DNA of 64,000 nt, from contig NZ_FOUD01000002.1 of assembly GCF_900114765.1 (NCBI RefSeq), forward strand, positions 1 to 64,000. Reading direction: 5' to 3'. A program made the translations under genes and the position numbers. The DNA is from Halopseudomonas pachastrellae (GTDB lineage Bacteria > Pseudomonadota > Gammaproteobacteria > Pseudomonadales > Pseudomonadaceae). This document shows positions 9,033 through 19,200 of the stretch, piece after piece (within the stretch, counting starts at the first letter, position 1; each line of letters opens with the position of its first letter). The notes beneath the pieces were generated by a model. It was not told the origin of the DNA. It saw nothing but the letters and a program-made list of their open reading frames with translations, and searched no databases.

Positions 9033-10577
9033 ATGCTACGAGGGACTGTTCTGACCAGTGCCGCTTTCTGCCTCTGCCTACCCTTTGGCCTACAGGCGGC
9101 CGACTTCAGCTTTGAACAGGTCATCACCAAGGCCCGCGAGCGCGCCGAAAGCAGCTACCAGCCGCCCAAGGAAGTGCCGCGTTTTTTGCAGGAGCTGAGC
9201 TTCGACGACTACCAGGGCATTCGCTTCAAGCCGGAAAACAGCCTCTGGCACGAGAGCGAATCAGCCTTTCAAGTCATGCCCGTACCCAGCGGACTGTTCT
9301 ACCGCAACCCGGTTCAGGTTCATGTCATCGATGAGCAAGGTGTCGAGCCGCTAACCTTTGCCAAGAACCAGTTCACCTACCCCAATACAGAAGTCGAGCG
9401 ACTGGTGCCTGCGGACCTGGGCTACGCCGGCTTCAAGCTGACCTTTCCGCTCAAAGGCGAGGACCAGCAAAACCAGTTCATGGTGTTTGCCGGTGCCAGC
9501 TACTATCGCGCCGTAGGCAGCGAGAACAACTTCGGCATCTCCGGCCGCGGCCTGGCCATCGATACCGGCATGCCCGGCGGCGAGGAGTTTCCGGACTTTG
9601 TCGAATTCTGGCTGGAACGTCCGGCACCGGACGCCACCAGCATGACCTTTTATGGCCTGCTCGACAGTCCGAGCATGACCGGCGCTTACCGGTTTGTGGC
9701 CACCCCGGGCGAGCAAACCGCCCTGGCCGTGGAGTCGGTTCTGTTTCCGCGCCACGACGTCGAGCTGCTGGGCGTAGCGCCGCTGACCAGCATGTTTTAC
9801 TACGGAGAGAACAGCATCCGACCGCGCGGCGAATGGCGGCCCGAGGTGCACGACTCCGACGGCCTGCTGGTGCACGATGGCGGCACCGGCGAATGGCTCT
9901 GGCGCCCACTGCGCAATCCAAGCACCCTGCGTATGGACTACTTCAGCGTGCAGAATCTGCGTGGCTTCGGGCTGCTGCAACGCGACACCGACTTTCGCAG
10001 CTACCAGGACCCGGAAGCCATCTACGACGGACGCCCCAGCAGCTGGGTCGAAACAGATGGCAGCTGGGGACCAGGCAAGGTGGTACTGGTACAAATCCCC
10101 ACCCCGAACGAAACCAACGACAACATCGTCGCCTTCTGGCAACCCAACGATCCGGTTGAGCGTGGCAAGCCGCTCAAACACCGCTACCGCGTCCTGTTCG
10201 GCGACCATAGCATCACCGCCAACCCGCTCGGCAGAGCTCACGAGACCTTCGTGGGTGATGGCATGCGCGTTGGCGGCGGCAACGAGGAAGGCGCTCTGCG
10301 CTTGATCGTCGACTTTGCCGGCGGCCCACTGGATGAGCTGAGCGAGGACGCGGCGGTGCTGGGCGAAGTAGAGATGCAGAACGGCGGCGAGCTGATTGAG
10401 CAGTTTGTGCAGTACCTGCCGGCTTTGCAACGCTGGCGGCTGTCGATGCTGGTCCGCCCGGCGGCCAACGAGGCACTGGCCCTCAGCGCCCATCTGCGTG
10501 ATGCCGAGCAGACACTGAGCGAAACCTGGCAATACGAAATACCCGCCGGCAGCGACCTGCTGGCCAAGCCGGAGTAA
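9033..10577 (+). CDS. opgG: Glucan biosynthesis protein G (osmoregulated periplasmic glucans)
   Basis: 514 residues, matching OpgG/MdoG. A signal peptide of about 22 residues ends at LQAADFSFE, so the protein acts in the periplasm. The sequence then follows the family pattern: FSFEQVITKARERAESSY, DYQGIRFKPENSLW, FAGASYYRAVG, GLAIDTGMPGGEEFPDF and PRGEWRPEVHDSDGLL. OpgG works on the beta-1,2-linked glucan backbone produced by OpgH. It is the first gene of a three-gene run with a small ORF and opgH. An AAGGA site precedes the ATG. Confidence 0.95.
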   Translation: MLRGTVLTSAAFCLCLPFGLQAADFSFEQVITKARERAESSYQPPKEVPRFLQELSFDDYQGIRFKPENSLWHESESAFQVMPVPSGLFYRNPVQVHVIDEQGVEPLTFAKNQFTYPNTEVERLVPADLGYAGFKLTFPLKGEDQQNQFMVFAGASYYRAVGSENNFGISGRGLAIDTGMPGGEEFPDFVEFWLERPAPDATSMTFYGLLDSPSMTGAYRFVATPGEQTALAVESVLFPRHDVELLGVAPLTSMFYYGENSIRPRGEWRPEVHDSDGLLVHDGGTGEWLWRPLRNPSTLRMDYFSVQNLRGFGLLQRDTDFRSYQDPEAIYDGRPSSWVETDGSWGPGKVVLVQIPTPNETNDNIVAFWQPNDPVERGKPLKHRYRVLFGDHSITANPLGRAHETFVGDGMRVGGGNEEGALRLIVDFAGGPLDELSEDAAVLGEVEMQNGGELIEQFVQYLPALQRWRLSMLVRPAANEALALSAHLRDAEQTLSETWQYEIPAGSDLLAKPE

Positions 10578-10580
10578 GGC

Positions 10581-10829
10581 ATGAACGCGCGCGACAGCAA
10601 CGTCATCCTGCAGCGCATACTGGCCTACTGGCAATGGTCAGGCATGCCGATGGACCGAGACACCGAACTGAAGGCCCTGGCGATCAGCCGCCAGGCATTG
10701 CAGCAACATCAGCAGCCGCCGCTCGAGGTTGCCCTGCAAGCCGCCCGCGCCGCGCTGCCGCCGGCACCGCCTGCACCCTCGGCCGGCCCGCCGCTGCGCC
10801 GTGGCAGTCTGCGTTACGGAGCCTACTGA
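10581..10829 (+). CDS. Small hypothetical protein between opgG and opgH
   Basis: 82 residues, starting 3 bases after the opgG stop with GGAG in front and ending in an ATGA overlap with opgH, so it sits exactly as a translationally coupled gene. The N-terminal half looks like a short helical segment (RDSNVILQRILAYWQWSGM, then ELKALAISRQALQQ). The C-terminal part is Ala/Pro-rich and low-complexity. I do not recognise a family. It occupies the place of the cytoplasmic N-terminal region that longer OpgH proteins carry, so it may be a detached regulatory segment; that is inference. Confidence 0.65.
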   Translation: MNARDSNVILQRILAYWQWSGMPMDRDTELKALAISRQALQQHQQPPLEVALQAARAALPPAPPAPSAGPPLRRGSLRYGAY

Positions 10830-12931
10830 TGACCAGCCTGCCACCCACCCTGTTGCCCGACAGCACCCACGCCCAGTACAACTGGCGCGCCAGCGCGCGG
10901 CGTCGACGCGCCCTGCTGCTGGTGTTGGTGCTTGGCCAGACGCTGGCCGCTACCTGGCTGCTACTCGCGGTGCTGCCGTATCACGGCCGCACCTGGGTTG
11001 AAGTCGGAATTGCCGCGCTTTTTGCTCTGTTGTTCACCTGGCTGTCGCTGGGTTTCTGGATAGCCATGACTGGCTTTGTGTTGCGCCGCCTGGGCGGTGA
11101 TCAGCGCAGCCTGCTGCGCCGCCAGGATGCTGCGACGCTCGCCAGCACCCCGCTCGGGCGCACGGCGGTGGTGATGCCGATCTACCATGAACCGGTTGCG
11201 CGCAGCCTGCTGGGCCTCAAGGCGATCTACCAAAGCCTGGAGGCCAGCGGCGAACTGCAGCACTTTGATTTTTACATCCTCTCCGACAGCCGTGATGCCG
11301 ACGTCTGGTTGCAGGAACAGGCGGCCTGGCAGGCCCTGCGCCAGGAACTGGGCGCCCAGTCGCGTCTGTTTTATCGCCGGCGCAAGCTCAACCTCAACCA
11401 CAAGAGCGGCAATATCGCCGACTTTCTCAGGCGTTGGGGCCGCGACTACCAGTACATGGTGGTACTGGATGCCGACAGCCTGATGGGCGGCGACACCATC
11501 GTGCAAATGGTCCAGCTAATGCAGCGCCACCCGCAGGTCGGCATCCTGCAATCGAGCCCACGCCTGCTCAACGCGCAGTCGCTGTTCGCCCGTATCCAGC
11601 AGTTTGCCAACCAACTGTACGGCCCCCTGTTCACCACCGGCCTGGCAGCGGTGCAACTGGGGGAAGCAGCCTTCTGGGGGCATAACGCGATTTTGCGTAT
11701 TCGCCCCTTCATGCAGCACTGCGGCCTGCGCCGGCTGCCAGGCTGGGGCCTGTTCAAGGGCTCGGTACTGAGTCACGACTTTGTTGAAGCCGCGTATATG
11801 GGGCGCGCCGGGCAGGAGGTCTGGCTGGAGCCGGAACTGCACGCCAGCTATGAGGAGTCGCCGCCCACCCTCAGTGATGAACTGACGCGCGACCGCCGCT
11901 GGGCCAAGGGCAACCTGCAGCACCTGTGGCTGATGCTGTTCAGCCGACGCCTGCGCCTGGCCCACCGTCTGGCTTTTCTTAACGGCATCATGGGGTATCT
12001 GGCCTCACCGCTGTGGTTCGGCTTTCTGGTGCTGACCACCGTCGAGGTGGCGCGGCTGGTGCTGTGGCCGATCAATTACTTTCCGCAGCCCAACCAGCTG
12101 TTCCCGCTGTGGCCCGAGTGGCACCCCACCCGCGCGCTGGCTCTGGTGGGCTTTACGCTGATATTGCTGTTTGTGCCCAAGCTGCTGGCCCTGGCCGACG
12201 TGCTGATCAGCGGGCAGCGGCGGCGCTATGGCGGCGCGCTGCGGCTGTGCCTCAGCGTACTGCTTGAATCATTGGCCTCGGCGCTGCTGGCCCCCATCCG
12301 CATGCTCGCCCACAGCCGCTATGTGGTCGAGGCGCTGTTCAACGTCAACCTGCGCTGGGCCGGGCAAAACCGCAGCGGCGAGACCAGTTGGCTGGCAGCG
12401 GTGCTCGACCAGGGTATCGGCAGCCTGCTGGCACTGAGCTGGTCCGCCTTTGCCTACTGGCTGCAACCCATGTTCTTCCTCTGGTCACTGCCGGTGGCCG
12501 TGCCGCTGGTACTGGCTGCGCCGCTGTTCGTGCTGTTCAGTCGCATCGGCATCGGTACCTGGCTGCGCGATCGCGGCCTGTTGCTAAGTCCGGACGAGCA
12601 CAACGGCAATGCGCTGCTGGACGCCTTGGAGCAACCCTCCAGCCTGCCAGATCTGTGCGAGCGAGATGCCTTTGTCGAAGCCGTCATCCACCCCACTACA
12701 CAGCAACTGCAGGCAGGGCTGGCCCATGCGCCCCGTGCCCGGCGCCAGCAACAGGAGCTGCAACTGCTGCGCCAACGCTGCCTGGAGCAGGGCCCGGAGC
12801 AGCTGGAGCCAGCGCACAAGCAACTGCTGGCAGCCGACGCGCAGTCCCTGCGCTGGCTGCATGAGCAGGTCTGGCTGAGCGCAGCGGACAGCCCCTGGGG
12901 CAGGCGCCTGGCTAACCGCATCGCGCACTGA
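10829..12931 (+). CDS. opgH: Glucans biosynthesis glucosyltransferase H
   Basis: 700 residues from the ATG that overlaps the previous stop; a longer in-frame extension upstream only reads the small ORF in the wrong frame. It is an inner-membrane family 2 glycosyltransferase: two N-terminal membrane segments, VVMPIYHEP, LDADS (catalytic aspartates), RDRRWAKGN (the R-RW motif) and several C-terminal membrane helices. It polymerises UDP-glucose into the linear glucan released to the periplasm with OpgG. It is shorter than the roughly 850-residue enterobacterial and P. aeruginosa forms, lacking most of the N-terminal cytoplasmic region. Confidence 0.95.
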   Translation: MTSLPPTLLPDSTHAQYNWRASARRRRALLLVLVLGQTLAATWLLLAVLPYHGRTWVEVGIAALFALLFTWLSLGFWIAMTGFVLRRLGGDQRSLLRRQDAATLASTPLGRTAVVMPIYHEPVARSLLGLKAIYQSLEASGELQHFDFYILSDSRDADVWLQEQAAWQALRQELGAQSRLFYRRRKLNLNHKSGNIADFLRRWGRDYQYMVVLDADSLMGGDTIVQMVQLMQRHPQVGILQSSPRLLNAQSLFARIQQFANQLYGPLFTTGLAAVQLGEAAFWGHNAILRIRPFMQHCGLRRLPGWGLFKGSVLSHDFVEAAYMGRAGQEVWLEPELHASYEESPPTLSDELTRDRRWAKGNLQHLWLMLFSRRLRLAHRLAFLNGIMGYLASPLWFGFLVLTTVEVARLVLWPINYFPQPNQLFPLWPEWHPTRALALVGFTLILLFVPKLLALADVLISGQRRRYGGALRLCLSVLLESLASALLAPIRMLAHSRYVVEALFNVNLRWAGQNRSGETSWLAAVLDQGIGSLLALSWSAFAYWLQPMFFLWSLPVAVPLVLAAPLFVLFSRIGIGTWLRDRGLLLSPDEHNGNALLDALEQPSSLPDLCERDAFVEAVIHPTTQQLQAGLAHAPRARRQQQELQLLRQRCLEQGPEQLEPAHKQLLAADAQSLRWLHEQVWLSAADSPWGRRLANRIAH

Positions 12932-12953
12932 CACAGGTGCTTTGAACTCTCCC

Positions 12954-12979
12954 GCAGGCGGTTCCGCCTACCCGCCTGC
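12954..12979 (+). terminator. Possible terminator after opgH
   Basis: Stem GCAGGCGG with CCGCCTGC around a 10-base loop, 23 bases after the opgH stop. No T-run follows, so this is only a weak candidate. Confidence 0.4.
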
Positions 12980-13191
12980 ACAATACCCTGATTTAGGTAC
13001 TTGCCATCCCCGCATATGGCTATATGCTTCTACTCGGCCAGCCTGCAACTGGTCACCCATAAGGCCCCATCGCTCTGATCTGCCGCTGCAGCGGCCGAGT
13101 CAGTCGCGGCGTGGCCGTTAGCCATATGCGTTGTTCGGTCTGTCCGATCAGCTTTCGCGCCTACCAGACGGGCGCACCCAGGGAGAGAAAA

Positions 13192-13524
13192 ATGATCAAA
13201 AAAGCCTTAGCGCTGTTTGCCGTCCTATGCCTGTTCAGCGGCTCCGCAGCCGCCGGCTTCGATGGCTATGTCGAGGTGACAAACGATACCGGCTACGACA
13301 TCTATTACCTGTATGTCAGCCACGCCAAATCCAAGAGCTGGGAAGAAGATGTGCTGGACGAAGACATCCTGCCTGACGGTCACACTGTGCGGGTGAACCT
13401 GCGCGGTGCCAAGTCGTCCATCTTCGACATTCGTGCCCAGGATGAAGACGGCGACACCTACACCGTCTGGGAAATCGACGTTGCCCGTGACGACGTTGTC
13501 TTCACCCTGGACGACATGGACTGA
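13192..13524 (+). CDS. Small secreted acidic protein of unknown function
   Basis: 110 residues from the ATG with GGGAGAG upstream; an earlier in-frame ATG at 13111 lacks both a ribosome site and a signal peptide at its start. A cleavable signal (MIKKALALFAVLCLFSGSAAA) is clear. The mature part is about 90 residues, acidic, with many Asp, and predicted all-beta (GYVEVTNDTGYDIYYLYVS). It resembles small periplasmic proteins whose function is not known to me. It appears monocistronic, between opgH and the efflux operon. Confidence 0.7.
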   Translation: MIKKALALFAVLCLFSGSAAAGFDGYVEVTNDTGYDIYYLYVSHAKSKSWEEDVLDEDILPDGHTVRVNLRGAKSSIFDIRAQDEDGDTYTVWEIDVARDDVVFTLDDMD

Positions 13525-13618
13525 TGCCCCGGCAGGGGCTGCCGTGCTCCTGCCCTTGCGTAAGCAAGCGCTGGTCAATGCCACTCGCAAAAGCCGTGCG
13601 GCATTGATCAGCACGTTC

Positions 13619-13635
13619 TTAACCCGCGCTTAACC
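13619..13635 (+). promoter_or_regulatory. Direct repeat TTAACC-N5-TTAACC, likely response-regulator site
   Basis: TTAACC occurs at 13619-13624 and 13630-13635, an 11-base period as expected for tandem binding of OmpR/PhoB-type regulators. It lies about 80 bases upstream of the first gene of the efflux operon, which itself encodes an OmpR-type regulator, so autoregulation is plausible. An inverted repeat (GGTCAATGCC/GGCATTGATC) just upstream at about 13572-13609 may terminate the preceding gene. Confidence 0.5.
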
Positions 13636-13714
13636 TCCCGCTCGCTAGTCTCCCGCAAGATCGCCAAGCCGCCTGATGGGCGTCTTGCCCTTGCTACACG
13701 GGAGACCTTCTGCA

Positions 13715-15070
13715 ATGCCGCGCCCCCCGCTCTACCTGCTATTGCCTTTGGCCCTGCTGGTGCACGGTTGCGCCACGACGGGCACCAGCCCCGACTACAG
13801 CAGCCAGGCCGAGCAGCTACGCAACGAAATTACCGCCTGGCCTGCGCAAGCCGACGCTGCTGCGGTCAGCCATCTGACTCAATTGATCGACAGTGACCAA
13901 CTGCACCAGCTGGTCAGTCAGGCGCTGGACAACAACCCCGGGCTGCAACAAACCTGGCTGGTACTGCGCCAACGCCAGGCCGAGCAGCGGCGCATTGCCG
14001 GTGGTCGCCTGCCCAGCGCCAGCGCCGGATTTCAAGCCTCACGCAGCGAAGACACGGACAGCAGCTATACCGGCTCGGTCAGCGTCAGCTGGGAGCTGGA
14101 CCTCTGGCACCGCGTGGGCGATGAGGTCGCCGCCGCCGGCAGCGACAGCGCCCAGCAGCAGGCGCTGTACCAGTCGGCCAGAGATACCCTCAGCGCGGAG
14201 GTGATGCAGGGCTGGCTTGGTCTTATCGCCCAGCAGCGCGCGCTGGAGATTGAACAACGCCGCCTGGCGACCCTGGAGCAAAACGAGGCACTGGTTCTGC
14301 AGCGTTACCGTGCCGGACTTGGCAGCCTGAACGATCTGGACAGCGCCCGCAGCGCCAGTGCCAGCAGCCGAGCCACCCTGGCTGCCGACACGCAAACCCT
14401 GGCGCAACAGCAGCGCGCGCTGCAGGTGCTGGTGGGCAGCAGCCAACCACTGGCGCTGCAGATGCCAGCCGATTACCCCGGCGTCATCACGCCACTGGCC
14501 GAGCTGCCAACGCAAACCCTTGAGCGCCGTCCCGACCTGCGCGCGGCCTGGCTCGCCATAGAAGCCGAGAGCCTGCGCACCCGCGCCGCCTACAAGGACA
14601 TGCTGCCGAGCATCAGCCTGCAAGCGGCCTTGCAGGACATCGCCGAGAACCCTGCCCAGGCCCTGCTCACAGACCCACTGTGGAGCCTCTTGGGTGAGCT
14701 GAGCGCGCCGCTGTATCAGGGCGGCGCCCTGCGCGCGACTGCCGATATTGCCGAGCTAACCGCCGCCGAACGCTGGCAAGCCTACCGCGAAACGCTGCTG
14801 GGCGCCGTCAATGAGGTAAGCGACGCCCTTGGCCAAGAACAGGCCCTGGACCAGCAGCAAGCCCATATCACCGAGGCGCTGGCGCGCCAGCGCAACAGCC
14901 TGACGCAATACCAACGCCGCTATCGCACTGGCGGCGCCACCCTGCTGGAACTGCTGGAGGTGCAGCAGCAGACCTACGACCTGGAAGCCCAGCTCGACAC
15001 CCTTATCTACAACCGCCTGACCAACCGCATCACGCTGGGGTTGGCGCTGGGCCTGGGAGCACCCGAATGA
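13715..15070 (+). CDS. RND efflux outer-membrane lipoprotein (NodT/OprM family)
   Basis: 451 residues from the ATG at 13715, preceded by GGGAG. A lipoprotein signal ends in the lipobox LVHGC, so the protein is lipid-anchored. Two outer-membrane efflux domains follow, with Gln/Ala-rich coiled-coil helices and the typical second-repeat end RYRTGGATLLELLEVQQQTYD. It forms the outer-membrane exit duct of a tripartite pump. First gene of a five-gene operon; its 3' end overlaps the adaptor gene as ATGA. Confidence 0.92.
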   Translation: MPRPPLYLLLPLALLVHGCATTGTSPDYSSQAEQLRNEITAWPAQADAAAVSHLTQLIDSDQLHQLVSQALDNNPGLQQTWLVLRQRQAEQRRIAGGRLPSASAGFQASRSEDTDSSYTGSVSVSWELDLWHRVGDEVAAAGSDSAQQQALYQSARDTLSAEVMQGWLGLIAQQRALEIEQRRLATLEQNEALVLQRYRAGLGSLNDLDSARSASASSRATLAADTQTLAQQQRALQVLVGSSQPLALQMPADYPGVITPLAELPTQTLERRPDLRAAWLAIEAESLRTRAAYKDMLPSISLQAALQDIAENPAQALLTDPLWSLLGELSAPLYQGGALRATADIAELTAAERWQAYRETLLGAVNEVSDALGQEQALDQQQAHITEALARQRNSLTQYQRRYRTGGATLLELLEVQQQTYDLEAQLDTLIYNRLTNRITLGLALGLGAPE

Positions 15071-16242
15071 GCAAATACCCTTCCCGCCGCTGGGTCATTG
15101 CCGGCAGCCTGCTGGTCGTGGTTCTGATCCTGATCTACAACCACCTGCGCAGCGCCGACTTTGCAGCCCAGCGCACAGCGCCTATCAGCGCCGAAGCGAG
15201 CCTGGTCCCGGATGTTGCCGTGGTCTACCGCAGCCCCGCGCGCTATCAGGCCAGCGTCAGCGGCTTTGGCGCAGCCAATTCGCGCTTTTCTCTGACCCTG
15301 AGCAGCGAGGTCGCCGGCCGAGTTACCCACCTGAGCGAGCACTTTGCCACTGGCAACGCGGTGACCGCCGGCCAGTTGCTGGCCGAGCTGGAAGACGCCA
15401 GCTACCAGGCTGCCGTTGCCAGCGCGGAACAAACCTTGGCCAGCGCCGAGGTCGACTACCTCGAAGAACAGCGCGAGGGCGCGCAGGCATTGGCCGAGTG
15501 GCGCTCGTCCGGGCTGGACGGCGACCCTGACTCCGAACTGGTGTTGCGCAAACCGCAGCTGGCCGCCGCCGCCGCAGCGGTGCGGCAGGCCCGTACCGCG
15601 TTGGCCAGCGCGCGCCATGATCTGCAGCAGACCCAGATTCGTGCGCCCTTCGACGCCATCATCACCAGCCGCGCCATTGCTCCGGGTAGCTACCTGCAAG
15701 GCGGCGGCGAGGTGGCCGAGCTGCTGGGCAGTGACCGCGTGGAAGTGAGTGTCGCACTGTCAGCCCGCGACTGGGCAAGCCTGCCGGATGAGCAGCAGCT
15801 GACCGACGGCAGCTGGACGGCAACCCTGCTCAATGCCGAAGACAACCAGCAATGGCAAGGTGTAGTCGTACGTACAGAGCACCATCTGGATGACACCACT
15901 CGCCAGCGCGCGCTGGTCGTTGCGCTCGACCAACCGCTGTCGCAAAACCCCGCCCTGCTGCCCGGCACCTTCGTGCAGGTAAGCATTCCCGGACGCGAGC
16001 TGGACGGACTCTGGAAGCTGCCCAGCTCGGCGCTCAGCCAACGCGGTTATCTCTGGTACGTAACGGCCGACAAAACCCTGGCCAGCGTCGCTGCAGAGCC
16101 GGTGTTCAGCGACGCACAAGCCATCTACATAGAGGCCCCAGAGGCGCTGGCCAACGCGCCGCAAGCGATTCTGACGCACCCGCTCAGCAGCTACCTGGAC
16201 GGCATGCAAGTGAACCCGGTGGAGGACACCAGCGATGAGTGA
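15067..16242 (+). CDS. RND efflux periplasmic adaptor (membrane fusion protein)
   Basis: 391 residues. One N-terminal membrane anchor (about residues 9-25), then a lipoyl/barrel-sandwich half (VAGRVTHLSEHFATGNAVTAGQLLAEL), a coiled-coil hairpin, the second lipoyl half (TQIRAPFDAIITSRAIAPG) and beta-barrel/membrane-proximal domains. It links the inner-membrane pump to the outer-membrane duct. Its start overlaps the previous stop by 4 bases and its end overlaps the permease gene by 8 bases, indicating coupled translation. Confidence 0.92.
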   Translation: MSKYPSRRWVIAGSLLVVVLILIYNHLRSADFAAQRTAPISAEASLVPDVAVVYRSPARYQASVSGFGAANSRFSLTLSSEVAGRVTHLSEHFATGNAVTAGQLLAELEDASYQAAVASAEQTLASAEVDYLEEQREGAQALAEWRSSGLDGDPDSELVLRKPQLAAAAAAVRQARTALASARHDLQQTQIRAPFDAIITSRAIAPGSYLQGGGEVAELLGSDRVEVSVALSARDWASLPDEQQLTDGSWTATLLNAEDNQQWQGVVVRTEHHLDDTTRQRALVVALDQPLSQNPALLPGTFVQVSIPGRELDGLWKLPSSALSQRGYLWYVTADKTLASVAAEPVFSDAQAIYIEAPEALANAPQAILTHPLSSYLDGMQVNPVEDTSDE

Positions 16243-19200
16243 GCCCGTGCAAAAAGGCAGCGTCATCAGCTGGTTTGCGGCCAACCCGGTCGCCGCTAAC
16301 CTGCTGATGCTGCTGGTGATCCTGCTTGGCGTAAGCACCGTCAGCTCCCTGCGCAAGGAAGCCTTCCCGGCGATGGAGCCAGACAGCATCAGCATTTCGG
16401 TCAGTTACGACAGCGGCTCGGCCAGCCAGTCCGAAGAAGGCCTAACGATCAAGATCGAGGACGCGCTGGAGGACGTGATCGGTATCAAGACGCTGACCAG
16501 CACCTCTACCGGCAGCGGTACCACCGTTACGGTGCAGAAACAGTCGGACTACAACCTCGACATCCTGCTGCGCGACGTCAAAGCGAAGGTGGACGCGATC
16601 TCCAACTTCCCGGCCGACGCCGACAAACCGGTCATCGAAAAAGCGCAACGCGAGTCCGACGCCATTCGCCTGCAACTGTATGGCGATACCGATCGCTACA
16701 GCCTGCAGAGCCTGGCCGAGAGCCTGCGTTCTGAACTGCTTGCCAATGCCAGCATCAGCCAGGTCAACTTCGCCGGCTGGCTGGACCCGATGATGGCCAT
16801 CGAGATCGACGAAGCGCGCCTCCAGGCCTACGGCCTGACGCTGTCCGACGTGCAACAGGCGATCAACGCCAACTCCTCCAGCACCGCAACCGCGGTACTG
16901 CGCAATGACCGCATGTACCTGCAGCTCAAAGCATCCCAGCAGGCTTATCTGAAAGAGGACTTCGCCGCCCTGCCGCTGATTTCCAGTAGCGATGGTCGCC
17001 ATCTGCAATTGGGCGACGTGGCACAGATTCGCGATACCTACGATGACACCAGTGCCTCGCTATCGCGTTTCGCCGGGCATGACAGCATTGGCCTGCAGGT
17101 CATCAGCACCGGCCAGGATGACATCATCAACACCGTCAGCGCGACCCGCGAGATCGTCGCCCAGTGGCATGCCGACGGCAAGCTGCCGCAAGGTGTGGAG
17201 CTGGCCGCCTGGCAAGACAGCAGCCAGAACATCACCGACCGCCTCAAACTGCTGGTCAGCAACGCCGGTATGGGTGTGTTGCTGGTGTTTGTTCTGCTTG
17301 CGCTGTTTCTCAACGTGCGCGTTGCATTCTGGGTCGCCATGGGGCTGCCGTTCATCTTCTTCGGCACCTTGTTCTTCATGGGTGAGGGTTTTGCCGGCCT
17401 GTCCCTCAACGAGTTCACCACCTTCGGCTTTATCATGGCCTTGGGTATTGTCGTGGATGACGCGGTGGTGGTTGGCGAAAGCGTTTATGCCGTGCGCCAG
17501 GCCGAGGGCGACACCCTCGCCAACACCATCAAGGGCACCATGCGGGTAGCCGTACCAACCCTCTTTGGCGTGTTTACCACCGTCGCAGCCTTCTACGCGC
17601 TGTCGCAGATCAGCGGCGGGCTGGGTCAGCTGTATGCCCAGTTTGCCACTGTGGTGACCATTTGCCTGGTGCTGTCGATCATCGAGTCAAAACTGATTCT
17701 GCCCGCCCACCTGGCGCACCTGAAGACCCACAAAAGCCAATCCAGCAACCGCTTTGCGCGAGCATGGCAGCGGCTGCAGCACGGCTGCGACACTGGCCTG
17801 AATCTGCTCAATGACCGCCTCTATCGCCCACTTATCGACCTTGCCCTGACGCACCGCTACGCCGTAGTCGTGCTGTTCATTGGATTGTTCATGCTGGTTA
17901 TCGCCATGCCGTTTAACGGCACGGTACGCATGAGCTTCTTCCCCGAGGTGCCGGGTGACAGCGTGCGCGCCAGCATCACCATGCTCAACGATGCCAGCTA
18001 CGGACAAACCCACTCGGCGCTCACGCAGCTGGAGACGCAGGCGCGCGCGGCCGATCGCATTCTGCTGGACGATCAAACCCTAGCAAGCGGCATAGCCAAC
18101 CTGCAGCTGCTGTCAGAGGCCGACCAGAGCGGTGAGGTAACCGTTGAGCTGCGCGATGACGCGCCTTATGACATCAACACGTTCACCCGCACCTGGCGCC
18201 CGCTGTCGGGCAGCCCCGAGGGTGTCCGCACCCTGAGCGTGCAAAGCCGGCAGGGCTCGATTGATGCGCTGCGTATTGAGCTGCGCGCCAACGACGATGA
18301 GCTGCTCACCCAGGCCGGCAATCAGCTCAAGACCAGCCTGCAGGGCATCGCGGCCGTTAGCGGTATCAGCGACAACCTGACACCGGGCCAGCCGCAACTG
18401 CAACTGCGCCTGACTCAGCAGGGCCGTGCGCTTGGCATGACCACCGACGACCTGGCCTCCCAGCTCTACCAGGCTTTCAGCGGACAGGTTGTGCAACGCT
18501 TTCAGCGCAACAGCGACGAGATAGAGGTTAAGGTTCGCTACCCCGAACAGGATCGACAGAACCCCGCGAACGTACTCGCAGCCCGCATCCGCACGCCGGA
18601 CGGCGCAGTGATACCGCTGTCCAGCGTGGCTAGCGTTACCTATGGTTTTACCCGCGACAGCATCACCCGTATTGACGGCAAGCGCGCGGTGTACCTGTCA
18701 GCCGACGTGGACAAGGAGGCGCTTTCAGCCAGCGAGCTGGTTGCGCGTTTGCAGGCCAGCGTGGTGCCGCAGCTGGAACGCCAGTATCCGGGGCTGGACA
18801 TTCAATTTGCCGGCGAAGCACAGGAGCAGGCTGAAACCCAGACATCCATGGAGCAGATGTTTCTGTTTGCGATGCTGGTCATCTACATGCTGCTGGCGAT
18901 CCCGCTACGCTCCTACATTCAGCCGCTGCTGATCATGACCGCGATTCCGTTTGGCATCGTTGGCGCCATCCTCGGCCACTGGTTCAACGACCTCTCGCTT
19001 GGCATCCTCTCGCTCAACGGTATTATTGCCCTGAGCGGTGTTGTGGTGAACGACAGCCTGCTACTGGTTGCCCGCTACAACGATCTGAAAAGTGAGGCGT
19101 CATCACTGCCGGCCGCCATCAGCGAGGCATGCCGCAGTCGTCTGCGCGCCGTGCTGCTGACCTCGGCCACCACCTTTGCCGGGCTGGTGCCGCTGCTGGG

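Noticed and set aside
10634-10828. Upstream extension of opgH by 65 codons
   Set aside because: It reads the small coupled ORF in another frame and gives an Arg/Pro-rich sequence; the ATG at 10829 in the ATGA overlap is the better start.
12931-13191. Imperfect palindrome GCATATGGCTATATGC near 13012
   Set aside because: Too short and isolated to call an operator; no second copy at a promoter.
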